In this document: in pieces, positions 1 to 45,089 of the stretch
Layout: each line of letters opens with the position of its first letter
Numbering within the stretch: position 1 is the stretch's first letter
NCBI GenBank assembly: GCA_018881555.1
Contig: JACAXG010000014.1
Coordinates: forward strand, 9,427,972-9,491,971
DNA: 64,000 nucleotides
Direction: 5' to 3'
DNA from: Amblyornis subalaris
Lineage: Eukaryota > Chordata > Aves > Passeriformes > Ptilonorhynchidae
The notes under the pieces: model-generated
Told to the model about the DNA's origin: nothing
The model's database searches: none
What the model saw: only the letters and a program-made list of their open reading frames with translations
Translations under genes and position numbers: made by a program

Positions 1-1644
1 CAGTGAAAGCACTTTAGTATTTCATGTATTTTTCCTTATCTTTTATTCCTAATCTGTGTGTGCTTCCACCATGCTTCATCCATTCACCCTCATTCCTTCC
101 AGACTTCTGANCCCTCCAGCTGCCAGCACACACCTCCAGAGGATGGTATGAGGGAAGCTCCCAGGCCCTACTGAAAAGTTGTCAAACTCTTGGTATTTCC
201 CAGGATCCAGAGACTAAGCTGCTGCCTGGACTCTCATCTCACACCTTGGCAAGGCAAGGAGTGACGTGCCTGTCTGGGTGGCTGCCGATGTGAAGTTGTA
301 AAGCCTCTTTCATCAAGTGTGGGGTGGAATGAAGCCCCAGTTTATTAAACCATTCTCAGTTATGCTGCTCTGCAGAAACACCAGCTCATTACCTGCACCT
401 CAAAAGAACAGCTGCTGGGGAACCAGAAAGCAGGCTGGAGGCATCTTCTCACCTGCAGTGGCAGCTCAGAAACTGCCACCCCTGCCAGAGATGTGAAGGC
501 AAAGTTTTCAGTTTCAAGTGGCCCCAAGGGATTTGCAGCAACTTTCTTGCGAGTAGATTGTTACGATGATGCGCTCAAGGGTGCTGTTTGTGTTAATGCA
601 GCCCAAGGATCTTGAGAGGAGAGAGATCCCAGGGTGTCTGTCACTCTGTTCTGCTGTCACGTGTTCCACTGCTGCTTGTGCCTGCCNTAGTCACAGGAGC
701 TTCACACTTCAGCCATGAGCTCTTTTGTGATTTTCAGAAGTTCAAAAACGAGAGACCTGTGCTTCCGCGCACAGCAAGGCCAATTCGGGAACTCTGAGAC
801 TTTGCCAGGGAATGCAAAGGCCTCAGCTTGAAATTCCAGAAACATTCCTACCCCTGTGCTAGAGAAGCCCTTCAAAGCTGCAAGACTTCCTCACCACGAG
901 ATCCATTTGGTCTCTGGCTCCTTTCTCTCTGAGTATCCTCAACAGAGACAAGATTGCGTTCCTTATGTCTTCTGTAAACCAGCATGTCCTACTTCCACCT
1001 GGCAAGCTCATCCCACACACCCAATGATTTGTTTCTGCCTTCTTTGGGTCTGCTTTTTTCTTGCTCACCTTTTCTCCTCATCAGTCTCTTGGTGATTTTT
1101 CGTCCCTCCTCCTTAGTCAGCCTGCAATTCCACAGCCTAGCTAAAATCCAGGATGGACTCTTAATAAAAGATAGATATATATTAGCACAACTCACCCCTG
1201 GCACTCTGCCCAGACTCAAAAGGATCCCTTCCTACACTTTTAAACTGACGGTGGGAAACTGAGCACGGATCACATCCATCAGGGGAATAAATACTGCCTA
1301 TTTTTATTATTAAGATCTCTTATTGGTGATACTGACAGTGGCCTTGTCTTTATGCATTAAATGCAGCCTTTATCAATGCTCATGTTCTCCACTTTTGTAC
1401 TGTGGCTGCTTTGGAGGCAAAGTGGATCCATGAGTGTATTGATGGCACCATGATTGTTCACTGGTCCTCTTTTGAGCCCGGGTTATAACTGCAGCCTTTA
1501 TCTTTACCATGACAATGCTTTATATTGGTTGCACTCAGATTGTTAACAGAGGGGTTAATTTGCTCATGTTAAAGAACAGCCTGGTTCCTGGGATGTGCTA
1601 GCAAACCTGAGACTTTCCCCCACAATCAACTGCTACATAAACAT
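1..1644. other. Intergenic DNA left of the PDE6D promoter
   Basis: I see no exon, RNA gene or recognisable repeat here. Open frames are short and interrupted, and none resembles a known protein. In human DNA COPS7B starts head to head with PDE6D, so this stretch could lie inside the first intron or promoter region of the bird COPS7B. I could not recognise a COPS7B coding exon on the minus strand. Confidence 0.5.
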
Positions 1645-2021
1645 AAAGGCCATGAAGATCATTAGAGGGCTAAGAGCATGTCTCCTATGAGGAAAGGCTG
1701 AAAGAATTTGGATTGTTCAGCCTGAAGAAGAGAAGGTGCCAGGGTGACCGTCTTGAGGCCTTTGAGTACCTGAAGGGGACCCAAAAGAAAGCTGGAGAGG
1801 GACTTTTTACAAGGGCACGTAGTGACAGAACAAGGGGAATAGCTTCAAAATGACAGAGGGTAGGGTTAGATTACATTAAAGGAAAAAATTATTTACTGTG
1901 GGGGGGTTAGGCACTGGCACAGGTTGCCCAGAGTAGCTGTGGATGCCCCATCCCTGGATGTGTTCAAGGCCAGTTTGGATGGTCTTTAAATCCCTTCCAA
2001 CTCAAAACACCCTGTGATTCA
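1645..2021 (+). mobile_element. CR1 LINE fragment, 5'-truncated, sense on plus strand
   Basis: This is the 3' end of a CR1 retroelement. It shows the usual run of CR1 words in order: an 'attagagggctaagagc' segment, 'tatgaggaaaggctgaaag', 'agcctgaagaagagaagg', 'gcactggcacaggttgccc', 'ccatccctggatgtgttcaa' and a terminal part near 'ccctgtgattc'. The reverse-transcriptase frame is absent, as in most truncated copies. Both edges are approximate. The copy is old, with many substitutions and a G-run. Confidence 0.85.
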
Positions 2022-2125
2022 AATTTCTGAAGCACAGAGAAGGCTGCCTTTGTTCCAGGGGGTAGCACGCTATTTATTTTAAACCTTCTTCACAATGCTG
2101 GTCCTGTTGGCTCCGGCCTCGGGAC

Positions 2126-2285
2126 ACGCAGAATGACAGAACAGTTAGGTTTGGGAGGAACCTCTGGAGATCATCCGGTCCAACCCCCTGCCAAGGCAGG
2201 GTTACCTGGAGCAGATTACACAAGAACTCTCCCAGGTGGGTTTTGAAGGTGTCCAGCAGAAGCTGCTCTGGGTCTGAGCACCCGG
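2126..2285 (-). mobile_element. CR1 LINE fragment, antisense (3' end on the left)
   Basis: The segment reads as the reverse complement of a CR1 3' end: tail-like 'gcagaatgacagaacag', then 'ggaggaacctctggagatc', 'ccaaccccctgcc' and 'ggttttgaaggtgtccagc'. Its tail faces that of the plus-strand CR1 about 105 bp to the left. Its right part runs into the CpG island of PDE6D, so the insertion now abuts the promoter. Ends are approximate. Confidence 0.75.
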
Positions 2286-2834
2286 CTCCCCGGCACTACC
2301 CGAGTTCAGGGCTGGAGCTCCGCCGAGCAGCCCCAAAGACGAACCCGAGGGACGCGCCACCGCCTGAGAAGCGCCAGTCGAGCTCCAGCGGCTCGCGGAC
2401 GTTCGGCCGCCGCCGGGCGAGCGCTGACCAGGCCCGTGGCGGCTTCTCGCCCCCTGACTGCTCCCCGCTGAGGCCTCCCGGGCCCGGGTGGCCGCCCGCT
2501 CCCCCTGCCCGGCCATCCTGCGGCGACTCCATCGCAGCCACGTCAGGCCCAGCCGAAGAGTCTCAGCGACCGCTGCGCACCCACCCTTGAATGAGGGAGG
2601 GCACTGTCTGATTGGCCAGTAGCGCTGTCACTCCTTGCCAGAAGGCGGGGCGAAGAGGGGACAGCAGCGGGTGATTGGTCGGCTCCGCGGCGGGCGGTTG
2701 CTGGGGTTGGTTGCGCCGGGCAGTGGCGGGTGCGCGGGAGGGAGGGGCGGGGGGTCCTGAGGCTCCGCTGTCACCGCCGCGCTCCCGCCAGGCCCGGCCC
2801 AGCCCCGTCCGCCCGCCCGCGGCGCGGCAGGACC

Positions 2835-36965
<34,131 letters not shown>

Positions 36966-37500
36966 GATGGGGCTTTTTGGAGCTGTTTTAGTTTTCCTCC
37001 ATACAGTTCTTGGTGCAGAACCCCCCGACTATCCAGTGGAAGACACTCCTGTAGGCGGTGACCCTGGGGACCAGCTCAGCGTGGGTTGTGACCTTTGCCC
37101 ATCAGTTATTTTGCTTTCTCCTCTGACAAGACCAGACCAAACCCTCAGAGACGGGGCCATCTGCCCAGTGATGCCCTCAGGAAGAGAGGCTGTCTCTGAA
37201 CACAGGCAAACGATGGTCATGCAGAACCAATACTGTAAATTTATGTTAGTCTCATCCTTTCTACTTCTCTGGACCCTGGTATAATCTNCCATTTCCACTC
37301 ACACCAAACTCTCAATGCTTTTCTTTTGGGATTAAGTTAGCCTTTTCGTTTTTCTCATGTTGTAGATTTTTATCCTTTCGCTGGATTTCTGTGTAACTGG
37401 TCCACACATCCTCTTACCCCAAACTTGTAAAATAGACTGTGATATCACCTAATGTAATTAAAACAAATTTCTCAATTAAAACATTCCTACTGTCCAAAGA
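36966..37500 (+). other. PDE6D: PDE6D 3' UTR and poly(A) region
   Basis: Downstream of the stop the sequence becomes AT-rich and contains ATTAAA at 37457-37462 and 37475-37480, the most likely poly(A) signals. Cleavage near 37490-37500 would give a UTR of about 530 nt. No AATAAA was seen in this stretch, so the exact end is inferred. Confidence 0.55.
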
Positions 37501-38684
37501 AGGGAAGAAATGTTAGTTCTGTGTGTTTTCCTTTCTGTTACTGAAATGCCTCTCAGCGGGCACAAACTCACATCACTCAAGCTAGCAGCAGAACAGGGCC
37601 TTCCACAGCCCTGCCTCTTCCACAACCCCCGTTTCTGTTAAATTTCTCTTCCTCCAGCTGGCTATGTTGGAAAGGTGTCCTGACTGCTCTGACCAAGGCT
37701 TCTCCTTGGCCTCCCCTCTGTCTGTTAATCCCTCAGGGCCGAGTGTCCCTTTATCACTGATTTCTCGAGCAGTACTGTACACTATTCTGCTTTTCCAAGT
37801 GCCTGGGGACACTCAAACCTCTCTGGAAAATCCNTGTTCCCCTGAGCTCAGCAGCATCAGTCCCGTGTTGGGCTGGGCTCCCTGGAGCTCTGCTGGGGCT
37901 GTGGTTGCTGACACCAACAATCCCCACGTGTGGGGGCTGTAATGACACGTGGCAGCACTTTTGCTGTGACAGATTTCTCCAGCCCTGCTGCCACTTTTCC
38001 CTGTCATTTTTAATTGGCTCTAGCACATGGACATCGTGGGAAGGGGCATTTCCAGATTCTGTTCCTGAACATCACAGGCAGCTGTAGGATCACTCAATGC
38101 CTTGGTGATCCTGTCTTATCACTGGGCTTGAGATTCTTGGGAGAGTCCCAGGGAAATGAAAGGCATCATTTCACATCCTGGATTCAGCCCCTGGGTGTAT
38201 GTGGGAGGGATACACTGTAAATATTGTTCAGGGGGATTGAAGTTGGACCATTAATCCCCATTAGCCACGGTAGCAACTTTCTCATGAGATCTCACTGATG
38301 GATCCCACCCTGCAGCACTCGCAGGCAGAGTTGTGTCAGCAGTGTGACCCACCCTAGGCCACCCTTCAGAGGCATCAACTGAAACTGCACCCAGCAGGAA
38401 TGACACCCGGTGAGTGTGGGACCTCTGTCCAAGAGGAGACACAGAAAGTATCCAGAGGAAAAATAAGAGATTGAGGGTCTTGGGAGCAGGTGCCTTTATG
38501 TTCTAGGGCAGATGCTTTGCTAGACCTACACAAGAGACNTCGAGCAGGCGCCTCCTCTGCCAAGCTCAGCTGTAACCAAGGGCCCAGAGCAGAGGGACAG
38601 ATGCTCCCAAAGGGTCTGAGTCTACCCTGGGTGCCTTTTCTTCTAATGGCCAATTGTATCCTGGTCTGCATGCACAGCAGCACA
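37501..38684. other. Intergenic DNA after PDE6D
   Basis: I see no gene, RNA or repeat here. Composition rises gradually toward the GC-rich block that follows. Confidence 0.6.
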
Positions 38685-38689
38685 GCCAG

Positions 38690-39204
38690 TGGGCCAAGGC
38701 AGATGATTCTCCGCCTCTACTCTGCTCCCGTGAGACCCCACCCAGAGTGTTGCATCCGGCCCTGCGGTGTCAGTACAGGAACGACACAGACCTGATGGAG
38801 TGGCTCCAGAGAAGGCCACAAAAATGATCAGAGGGGAGGATCAGCTCACCAGTGAAGACAGGCTGAGACAGGTGGGGGTGTTCAGCGTGGAGAAGGCTCC
38901 AGAGAGACCTTTCAGCAGCCTTTCAGTACTNGAAGGGGCCTATAGGACAGATGGGGACAGACTTCTTAGTAGGGCCCTTAGCAATGGGATAAGGGCCATG
39001 GCTCTAAGCTCAAGGAGGGTCGATTTAGACTAGGTATAAAGAAAGCATTTTTTACAATGAGGGTGGTGAAACTGGAACAGGTTGACCANATCAGGTCAGA
39101 TCAGTGGATCAGCACCTGACCAGGTTGGTGATGTCTCTGCTGATGGCAGGGGGGTTGGACTAGGTGACNTTTAAAGGTCCTTTTCAACCCAAATTACTCT
39201 GTGT
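38690..39204 (+). mobile_element. CR1 LINE fragment, about 515 bp, sense on plus strand
   Basis: This is the longest CR1 copy in the window. From left to right it shows 'gtgttgcatccggccctgcgg', a 'gtggctccagagaaggcca' part, 'gtgaagacaggctgagacag', 'gaaggctccagagagacct', 'gaaactggaacaggttgacc' and the 3' words 'gttggactaggtgac' and 'aggtccttttcaacccaa'. It is truncated at the 5' side. The 3' end is near 'ttactctgtg'. Confidence 0.9.
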
Positions 39205-39229
39205 AACAAGCTGTGAACTCCCACACCCA

Positions 39230-39690
39230 CTGGCCCTCCCCGGCGCCTGCGGGATGCCCTCTCCGCGTGGCCGCACATGCTGGAGGCTCCGCGGGGCTTT
39301 AAGCGGCCACAGACACGGGTGACTGCGGCTCCCTCAAGGCGAGCAGCCCTGGGAGAAGGCCCTGGAGGGAGGCGGGTCCCGAGACGGCCCGGGAGGCCTC
39401 CGGAGCCCCTTCCTTCCCCGCCCGAGCCCGCCCTGCCCTGCCCAGGCTGCCCCAGTTCGCCCAGTTGGAGCTGGCGGGCCCCGCTCTGCGGCGGNTCACT
39501 GCCGCCCTCCAGTGGCGCCGTGGGAAATAGCCGAGAGCAGCTCACCCGCTCCCGGTCCTGGACCAGCCTCTCCCAGTGCCCCCCAGCGCCGGGATCAGCC
39601 TCCCTGAAGAACCGATGGAGAAAATGGCGGGGCCGGAGGAGAGCGGGGGCCAGAACCAGCCGGCAGAAAGGTCCTGGTAGGACCAGGGAG
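39230..39690. promoter_or_regulatory. CpG island with a possible first exon
   Basis: GC content and CpG density jump just after the CR1 copy. Within the island a YY1-like element (gaaaatggcgg) covers an ATG at 39624-39626 that opens a short plus-strand frame, MAGPEESGGQNQPAERSW, ending at 39680. A donor-like TCCTG|gtagga overlaps that stop, so the frame could be spliced onward. I do not recognise the peptide and no downstream exon was matched. This is a promoter-like region with an unproven transcript. Confidence 0.4.
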
Positions 39691-39699
39691 CATTGGGGT

Positions 39700-42600
39700 C
39701 TGAGCAACCACCAAAACCCAGGCAAGGGGCCCCNGGGTGCTCAGAGCAGGAGCCCGTGCTTGGCCCAGGCAGCTGCGGGTCCCCTTCCCTGTGGGGCTGA
39801 TGGGATTTGGGAGCCTTGGGAGAAGGGGCAGGGAACACANGCAACGTGCTGCCCACACGTCCCATGTTCAAGGCCTAAGCATGGCACAGTCAGATCTTGG
39901 CTTCCTTTCACAGGACAGCAAAGGTGCCAGTGAAGGGAAGGGCAGGGCTGGAAAGGGTGAGAGCAGAGCAGGAGGTCAGGGGTGCGTGTGTGTCACCACT
40001 GCCACCACCTGTCCATGTCCCTGAGGTGGTTCTGGCTGCAACCCAAGGGCAGCCCTGTGCCACCCTCTGTGCAAAGGTTGGGTTGAGAAGTGGGTGCTGG
40101 GACCAACAAAGTGATTCCTCCTCTTATTTACCAGGTAAGTTCCCACCTGGAAGTTCCCAGCCCTGGCAGGAATCTCTGGGCCACGGAAATTTCCCCCAGC
40201 CAGGTCCACATGCAGGGCTCTTCACAAGGGAAGGTCTCCATGGTGGGACAGAGGCAACTTTGGCGGGAGTAGGACCCGGCTGGGCCACTGAGGAGCCTCT
40301 CGCTACACGGGGCCTTGCCCAAAGCCCAGCCGCTCACAAAACCCCTGGCTCACTTGGAGCTGCTGCCTCCAGGCGCCTGCTGGAGCTGTCGGCATCTGGC
40401 CGGCCAAGAAATGCTCGGGAGAGGAACTGGGCGGATTCCNCAGCAGCCGCTGCGGGTGAATCCCGGCCGACAGCCGCGACTTTCCCAGCTCATTGTTCGC
40501 AGCCGGGGTGGTTTGGCCCCGGCAGCTCCCACGGCGAGCGGCGGCACATACGGGGCATTTGTTTCTGCGAGAGCCTCGGGGCAGGGAACGTGCTCGGGAG
40601 GCTGCTTCCTGCCAGCTGGAAAGTCGCCACAGGGGACTCGTCCCCCTCCTCGGGAGGGCTGTGAGCCGCCCTGGCAGCCTTGGAAACCTGGCGGTGAGAG
40701 CGGGGCTGCCCTGCAGAGCCTGGGCATGTAGTCAGGGGCCACAGAGGCACATCGGGAAGTGGAGAGAGCTGTGCACAGCCTGGGGGGCTGGCACGGAGAG
40801 ATTTAGGGTGATGCTCCATCCCCACTGCCCTCCAGCCATGTGTTGGCGTGGGAGGCCTCCAAGCTGGGGTGTTGCACAGCCACTGGCTAAAAGCAGCATG
40901 GAGGGAGGGTGATGCACCAAAGTACCCTTTTGGCTTCAGGAGGCCCCTCTGCATGGTTTTGGGGTCCAGCACACCATAAGGCTCCCTGGACCACGGCCGT
41001 GGCTTTTGGCAATGAAACCACTGGGCTGCAGGTCTGGATGCGGAGAGGGACCCCGCACTGGGTGCGTGTGGGGCTCTTCCCTGCGTGCTGAGATGGGGGT
41101 GAGGGCAGANAGGGACAGCTCCTCTCCTCCTCGGCAAGCCCCAGGTTCTCACACCCCCACCGCCCGTCGACATCACGGCTCCGGGGTGTCACCTACCCGG
41201 GCTGCTGTGGGAGCTCTCAGCTGCCCGTCCGCCTGGCAAAGCCGAGCGGGGCTCCCGCTGGCGCGTGCCCCAGATCTGCCCCGCCCGATAACGCTCAGGC
41301 GGGGAAGCAGAGCCATCCTAATGTGGTTAATGAGCTGATTCATGAAAGTTGCTGCCGAACAAAAGGCGCACAAACAGCCCAGGGCCATGTTATGTTCGGT
41401 GTCTGCTTTGCTACTCTTACCTTCCCGCAGGTGCCAGTGGCACGGGCAGGCGGCGCGCAGGGCGCGGTGGCGGCAGGCAGAACGTGGTGGCGGCGGGCAG
41501 AGCGTGGTGGCAGTGGGCAGCCTGCGGGGTCAGCAACATCTTGTCCCACCTCACCCAGTGCCAACCAGTTCAGCAGCACTGGGAGGGCGACAAGAGGCCT
41601 AGGAAGGTTTGAGTCCCTCTGCCCCTTTTGGGGAGCACAAATCCCATCCCATGGTTGCCAAATCAGAGCAGGCAGAGCCCCAGGCAGGCACTGAACCTCT
41701 TGGGATTTCAGGGCTGCCAGGTGACTTGAGCATAGTTCCATCTGTCCCCAAGGACAAGAAGAGGGCAGCTGGGGCAAAGACAGGATTCAAAGTACCCTTT
41801 TTTGGTCCAAAGTGCCCAAACCCTAGGGAGCCTCTGGTCGCCAGCCCCTCAGTGCCACAGGACCTGTGTGCAATTCCCTGTTGGGGCTCAGCAGCCCCAG
41901 GTATGACTGCAGGTCTGACATCCACATCCACAGCAGTGCTCTGGGAGTGGGGCCAGCCATTGCCATGGCCTCCTTGGGAAGAGCAGTCCATTCTTATGGC
42001 ATCTAGGTCTGTGCCGAAGTCCTTCCTGCACCACCCTCTCCGTACCAAATGCTGTCTGCTCTCCCAGCATCCCAGTGCCAGGTAGGGTGGGGAGTGTGGC
42101 AGACATCCAGGAGGGTGACAAGCTGAGAGGGCACAAGCAGGGGGCACAGAGAAAAGGAAGGAGAGGACAGTGTAACACTGCTGGTGTCCTGGTGTTCCCA
42201 AAGCCAGGCTGGAAAGGCCTGACATTGCCCCAGGTGTGCAAAAGAGGAACAGTGACAAGTACTGGGAAGGGATCATGCTCACACCAGGTATGGAAGATGG
42301 GCACCAAGAGACTGCTGGGGATGCAGGAGGAAACCACACAAGTGAAGACCCTGAGGGTGAGGGACTGACAGAGCTGGAGCCACCCGGCTGATAGAGAAGC
42401 AAGTGTTCCAAGGATAGGGCAGAGGCCCAATTTCCATGGCAGGAGGTGGCAAAACCAGCAGCTGAGGCTGCTACATTTGGCTCAGGAACCGGGAATGTCT
42501 GCGCCCCTTGATGTTTCCCGGAATCCTTGCAGGAAATTCCCTGGCACAGAGCAGGAGCACGGGGGAGGTAGTTCCGGCTGCCCCGGGCCAGCAGCCACGC

Positions 42601-45080
42601 TGTGCCGCATGTTCATCCCCATCACCACCAGCCTGGCTGCCTTTCCTGGCACGTCGGCCTTGGCAGCACGACCCANGACGCGGGACAGCCACGGCCGGTC
42701 CCCACGGTGCTGCCGCGGCTCTCGAGGGCAGCGCGGGGCTTCCCCATCGCGCAGCACTAGATGGTGCTGCAAGACAGCGCTGCTGCCTGGGCTGCACAGT
42801 GCGGGTGGCCGGCCGGGGAGGACGCTCCTTGTGGTCACCGCCTAGGCCGGGGCCCCGGGAGAGCCACCGAAAGCCAGCTCGGGCCGGCCCCACGCCAGGC
42901 AGGCTGGCGGGTCACCCGGCATGGGACGTGCCACCAGCTCCACCCAGGAAAGGAGCGGGCCTTGCGCTGGGCTGGACACGCTAAGCCCTGTGCCAGCCCG
43001 GAGCTGGGATGAGGTGTCCCAGCATCTCCGTGCCTCACGCCTGCCTTCATCCTTGCCNAGCTGGGGATGCGCAAGTCCCTCGAGGCCGAGGCCACAGCAA
43101 GCAGCCCCGTGGGGCTCCCCACGGCCGAACGCATCCCCCAGCCTTTGCCGGGCACCAGGCTGCTCTGTGGGGTGCCCATGGCCATCCCGGGGTGCAGCAC
43201 GGGGTGCAGGGAGCACCAGCTCCAGCACCTGCTTGGGGCAGGTGTCCCATCCTCCTCCCTTCCCATGGTAGAGTCCCACAGTCCCGCTCCTGCTTGCTGC
43301 TCACCTCCCAGGACATCCCTTCAGAGCTGCAGCCTCATCCCACAGTGCATCCCAGGGATGGAGCTTTGCACTGGGGGGTGTCCCTAGGGAAGAAGCACAT
43401 CCTCGCCTTGGGGGGATAAGCAGGGCTCAGGGGGATTAGCCTCAGGATAGGAAACCAGCCAGGCCCTGCAATGGCTGGAGTTTGGCTTAACAGGACTACT
43501 GGCTCTGCACCCCCCACTGTGCCATCCCTGTGGGGGCTGCACCCCAGGCAGCTGCTCTGAGCCCTCGTGTGCCCTTGGGGCCTCACTCGGTGCCAGAGAC
43601 AACCCAGGGAAGGCTCCTCAGCCCAGGGCACACGCTCCCTGCCACTCCAGGCAGGCAATTTAGAGCCACATCCCTTCTCTGCCTATGGATCCNGGGTCTG
43701 GCAGTGCCCAGGCTGCTGGACATGGGGACCAGGTGCCTTGTACTTGCTATGGGTCATTGTCCTCCTCAACGTGACCCATGGGTCATGCTCCCACTGAGCA
43801 CTGGGGTCTCCACCTTTGGGCACAAGCCATGGCACCCCTCACACCCCCTGTCCTGACAGAGGGGTGCTGCTTTCCAGCTGCCTGAGGGATCAGAGCCAGG
43901 AGCCTGCTCTGGCTGCAGTAAAGGAGGCAGGAGCCCAGGGAGATGCCCACAGAGCCCAGGGCACCCCTGTGCCCAGAGCGAGCTGAAGGACCCACATCCC
44001 CACCCAGGGAGGGCCTTCTGCCTTCAGGCCTACCTCCTAGGCANGAAAGGACACATGCAAAGATCCCATCCCTGTGGATTCTCCAAGGGCAAATTGGGCT
44101 GAGCTTTCTCAGACCCCAGCTGTCCCCCTTGCACTGTGCTTTCTTAGAAAAGGAATGCAGGAGCCTCTCCAGGTGCACATCTGCTCTGAAGGACAGCACT
44201 TGACACTTCCTCTCAGCTCTCTTCCTGACCCACACATAGCACAGCACTGTGGAGTGGCCTCTGAGCCCACCACCCCTCCCTCTAGCACTCCCCAGACAGC
44301 CATGAACAGGAGCCATGGCCACCATTGGGGTATGCAAAGCTGAGGGTCCCCTCAGCCCTTCCTCCTGCTCTCCTGCCCTTTGGAGAGGATCAGCTCAGAC
44401 AGACAAGATGGAGCAGCCACCAGCACAGGGAAGGATGGAGGATTCACAAGGTCCATGCAGGAGGAGCCCCAGACACCCCAGCTCTGCTCCCTCGCCAAGG
44501 CTCCCACCCCAGAGAGGGAAAGAAGTGGGGTGGTGGCCCCAAGAAGACCCAGCAGCAGGGGTCAACATTCAGCTGAGTTTCAGAGCTCGAGGACTGGCAC
44601 TGAGCACTGCCAGGTTCCTCCAACAGCCAAGTCAGGGCCCAGGAACAGAGCTGCCCTGGCTCACCAAGGGGAACAGGCAGTGGGGACAAGGCAGCCAGGG
44701 ACAAGACAGGAACTCAATGTCTCACATCTGCTCTTTGGCCTGTGCTGGGCTTTCCTGCCCACACCAGGCAGCTCTCAGGGCAAGTGCAAACATCCCTGAG
44801 CCATTTAGGAGGCACATCTGTCTATGTGGGTTGAGCCAAGACTGGCCAAGGGTCCTGGACTTCCAGAGCCCACTCCTGAGGGATGTGTTCCACTGGGACA
44901 CCTTGTGGTCTGAGCCAGGTGGCAATTGCTCTGCCACAGGAGCAGGTCTTCATGTCTATTTTCAACAGCAACCACCCNAAAGTGTTTCTGTGTTTGTGAT
45001 CTTGAGGAGTCATGCCTGGAAGGCAGTTTCACTCATCAGTCTCTTAAGCAGATGCCAATTATTTGTCCAGACACAAACTG
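39700..45080. other. GC-rich intergenic block, no recognised gene
   Basis: Several long open frames exist on both strands (for example 40490-41176 minus, 41599-42411 minus, 44315-45160 plus), but they overlap one another, carry no recognisable motif and are expected in DNA this GC-rich. A short minisatellite lies at 41441-41520. Elsewhere I see only isolated regulatory-like motifs. Confidence 0.55.
41441..41520. repeat. 20-bp tandem repeat, three clear copies
   Basis: Three consecutive 20-base units at 41461-41480, 41481-41500 and 41501-41520 share the pattern (g/a)(g/a)cg(c/t)ggtggc(g/a)g(c/t)(a/g)ggcag, with a weaker partial unit before them. The G-rich plus strand could fold into a quadruplex. 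Confidence 0.8.
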
Positions 45081-45089
45081 CACCAGTAA

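Noticed and set aside
39277..42893. Several frames of 130-270 codons between the two genes
   Set aside because: All six frames are open for long stretches here, none carries a domain or conserved phrase, and stop-codon scarcity from GC content explains them.
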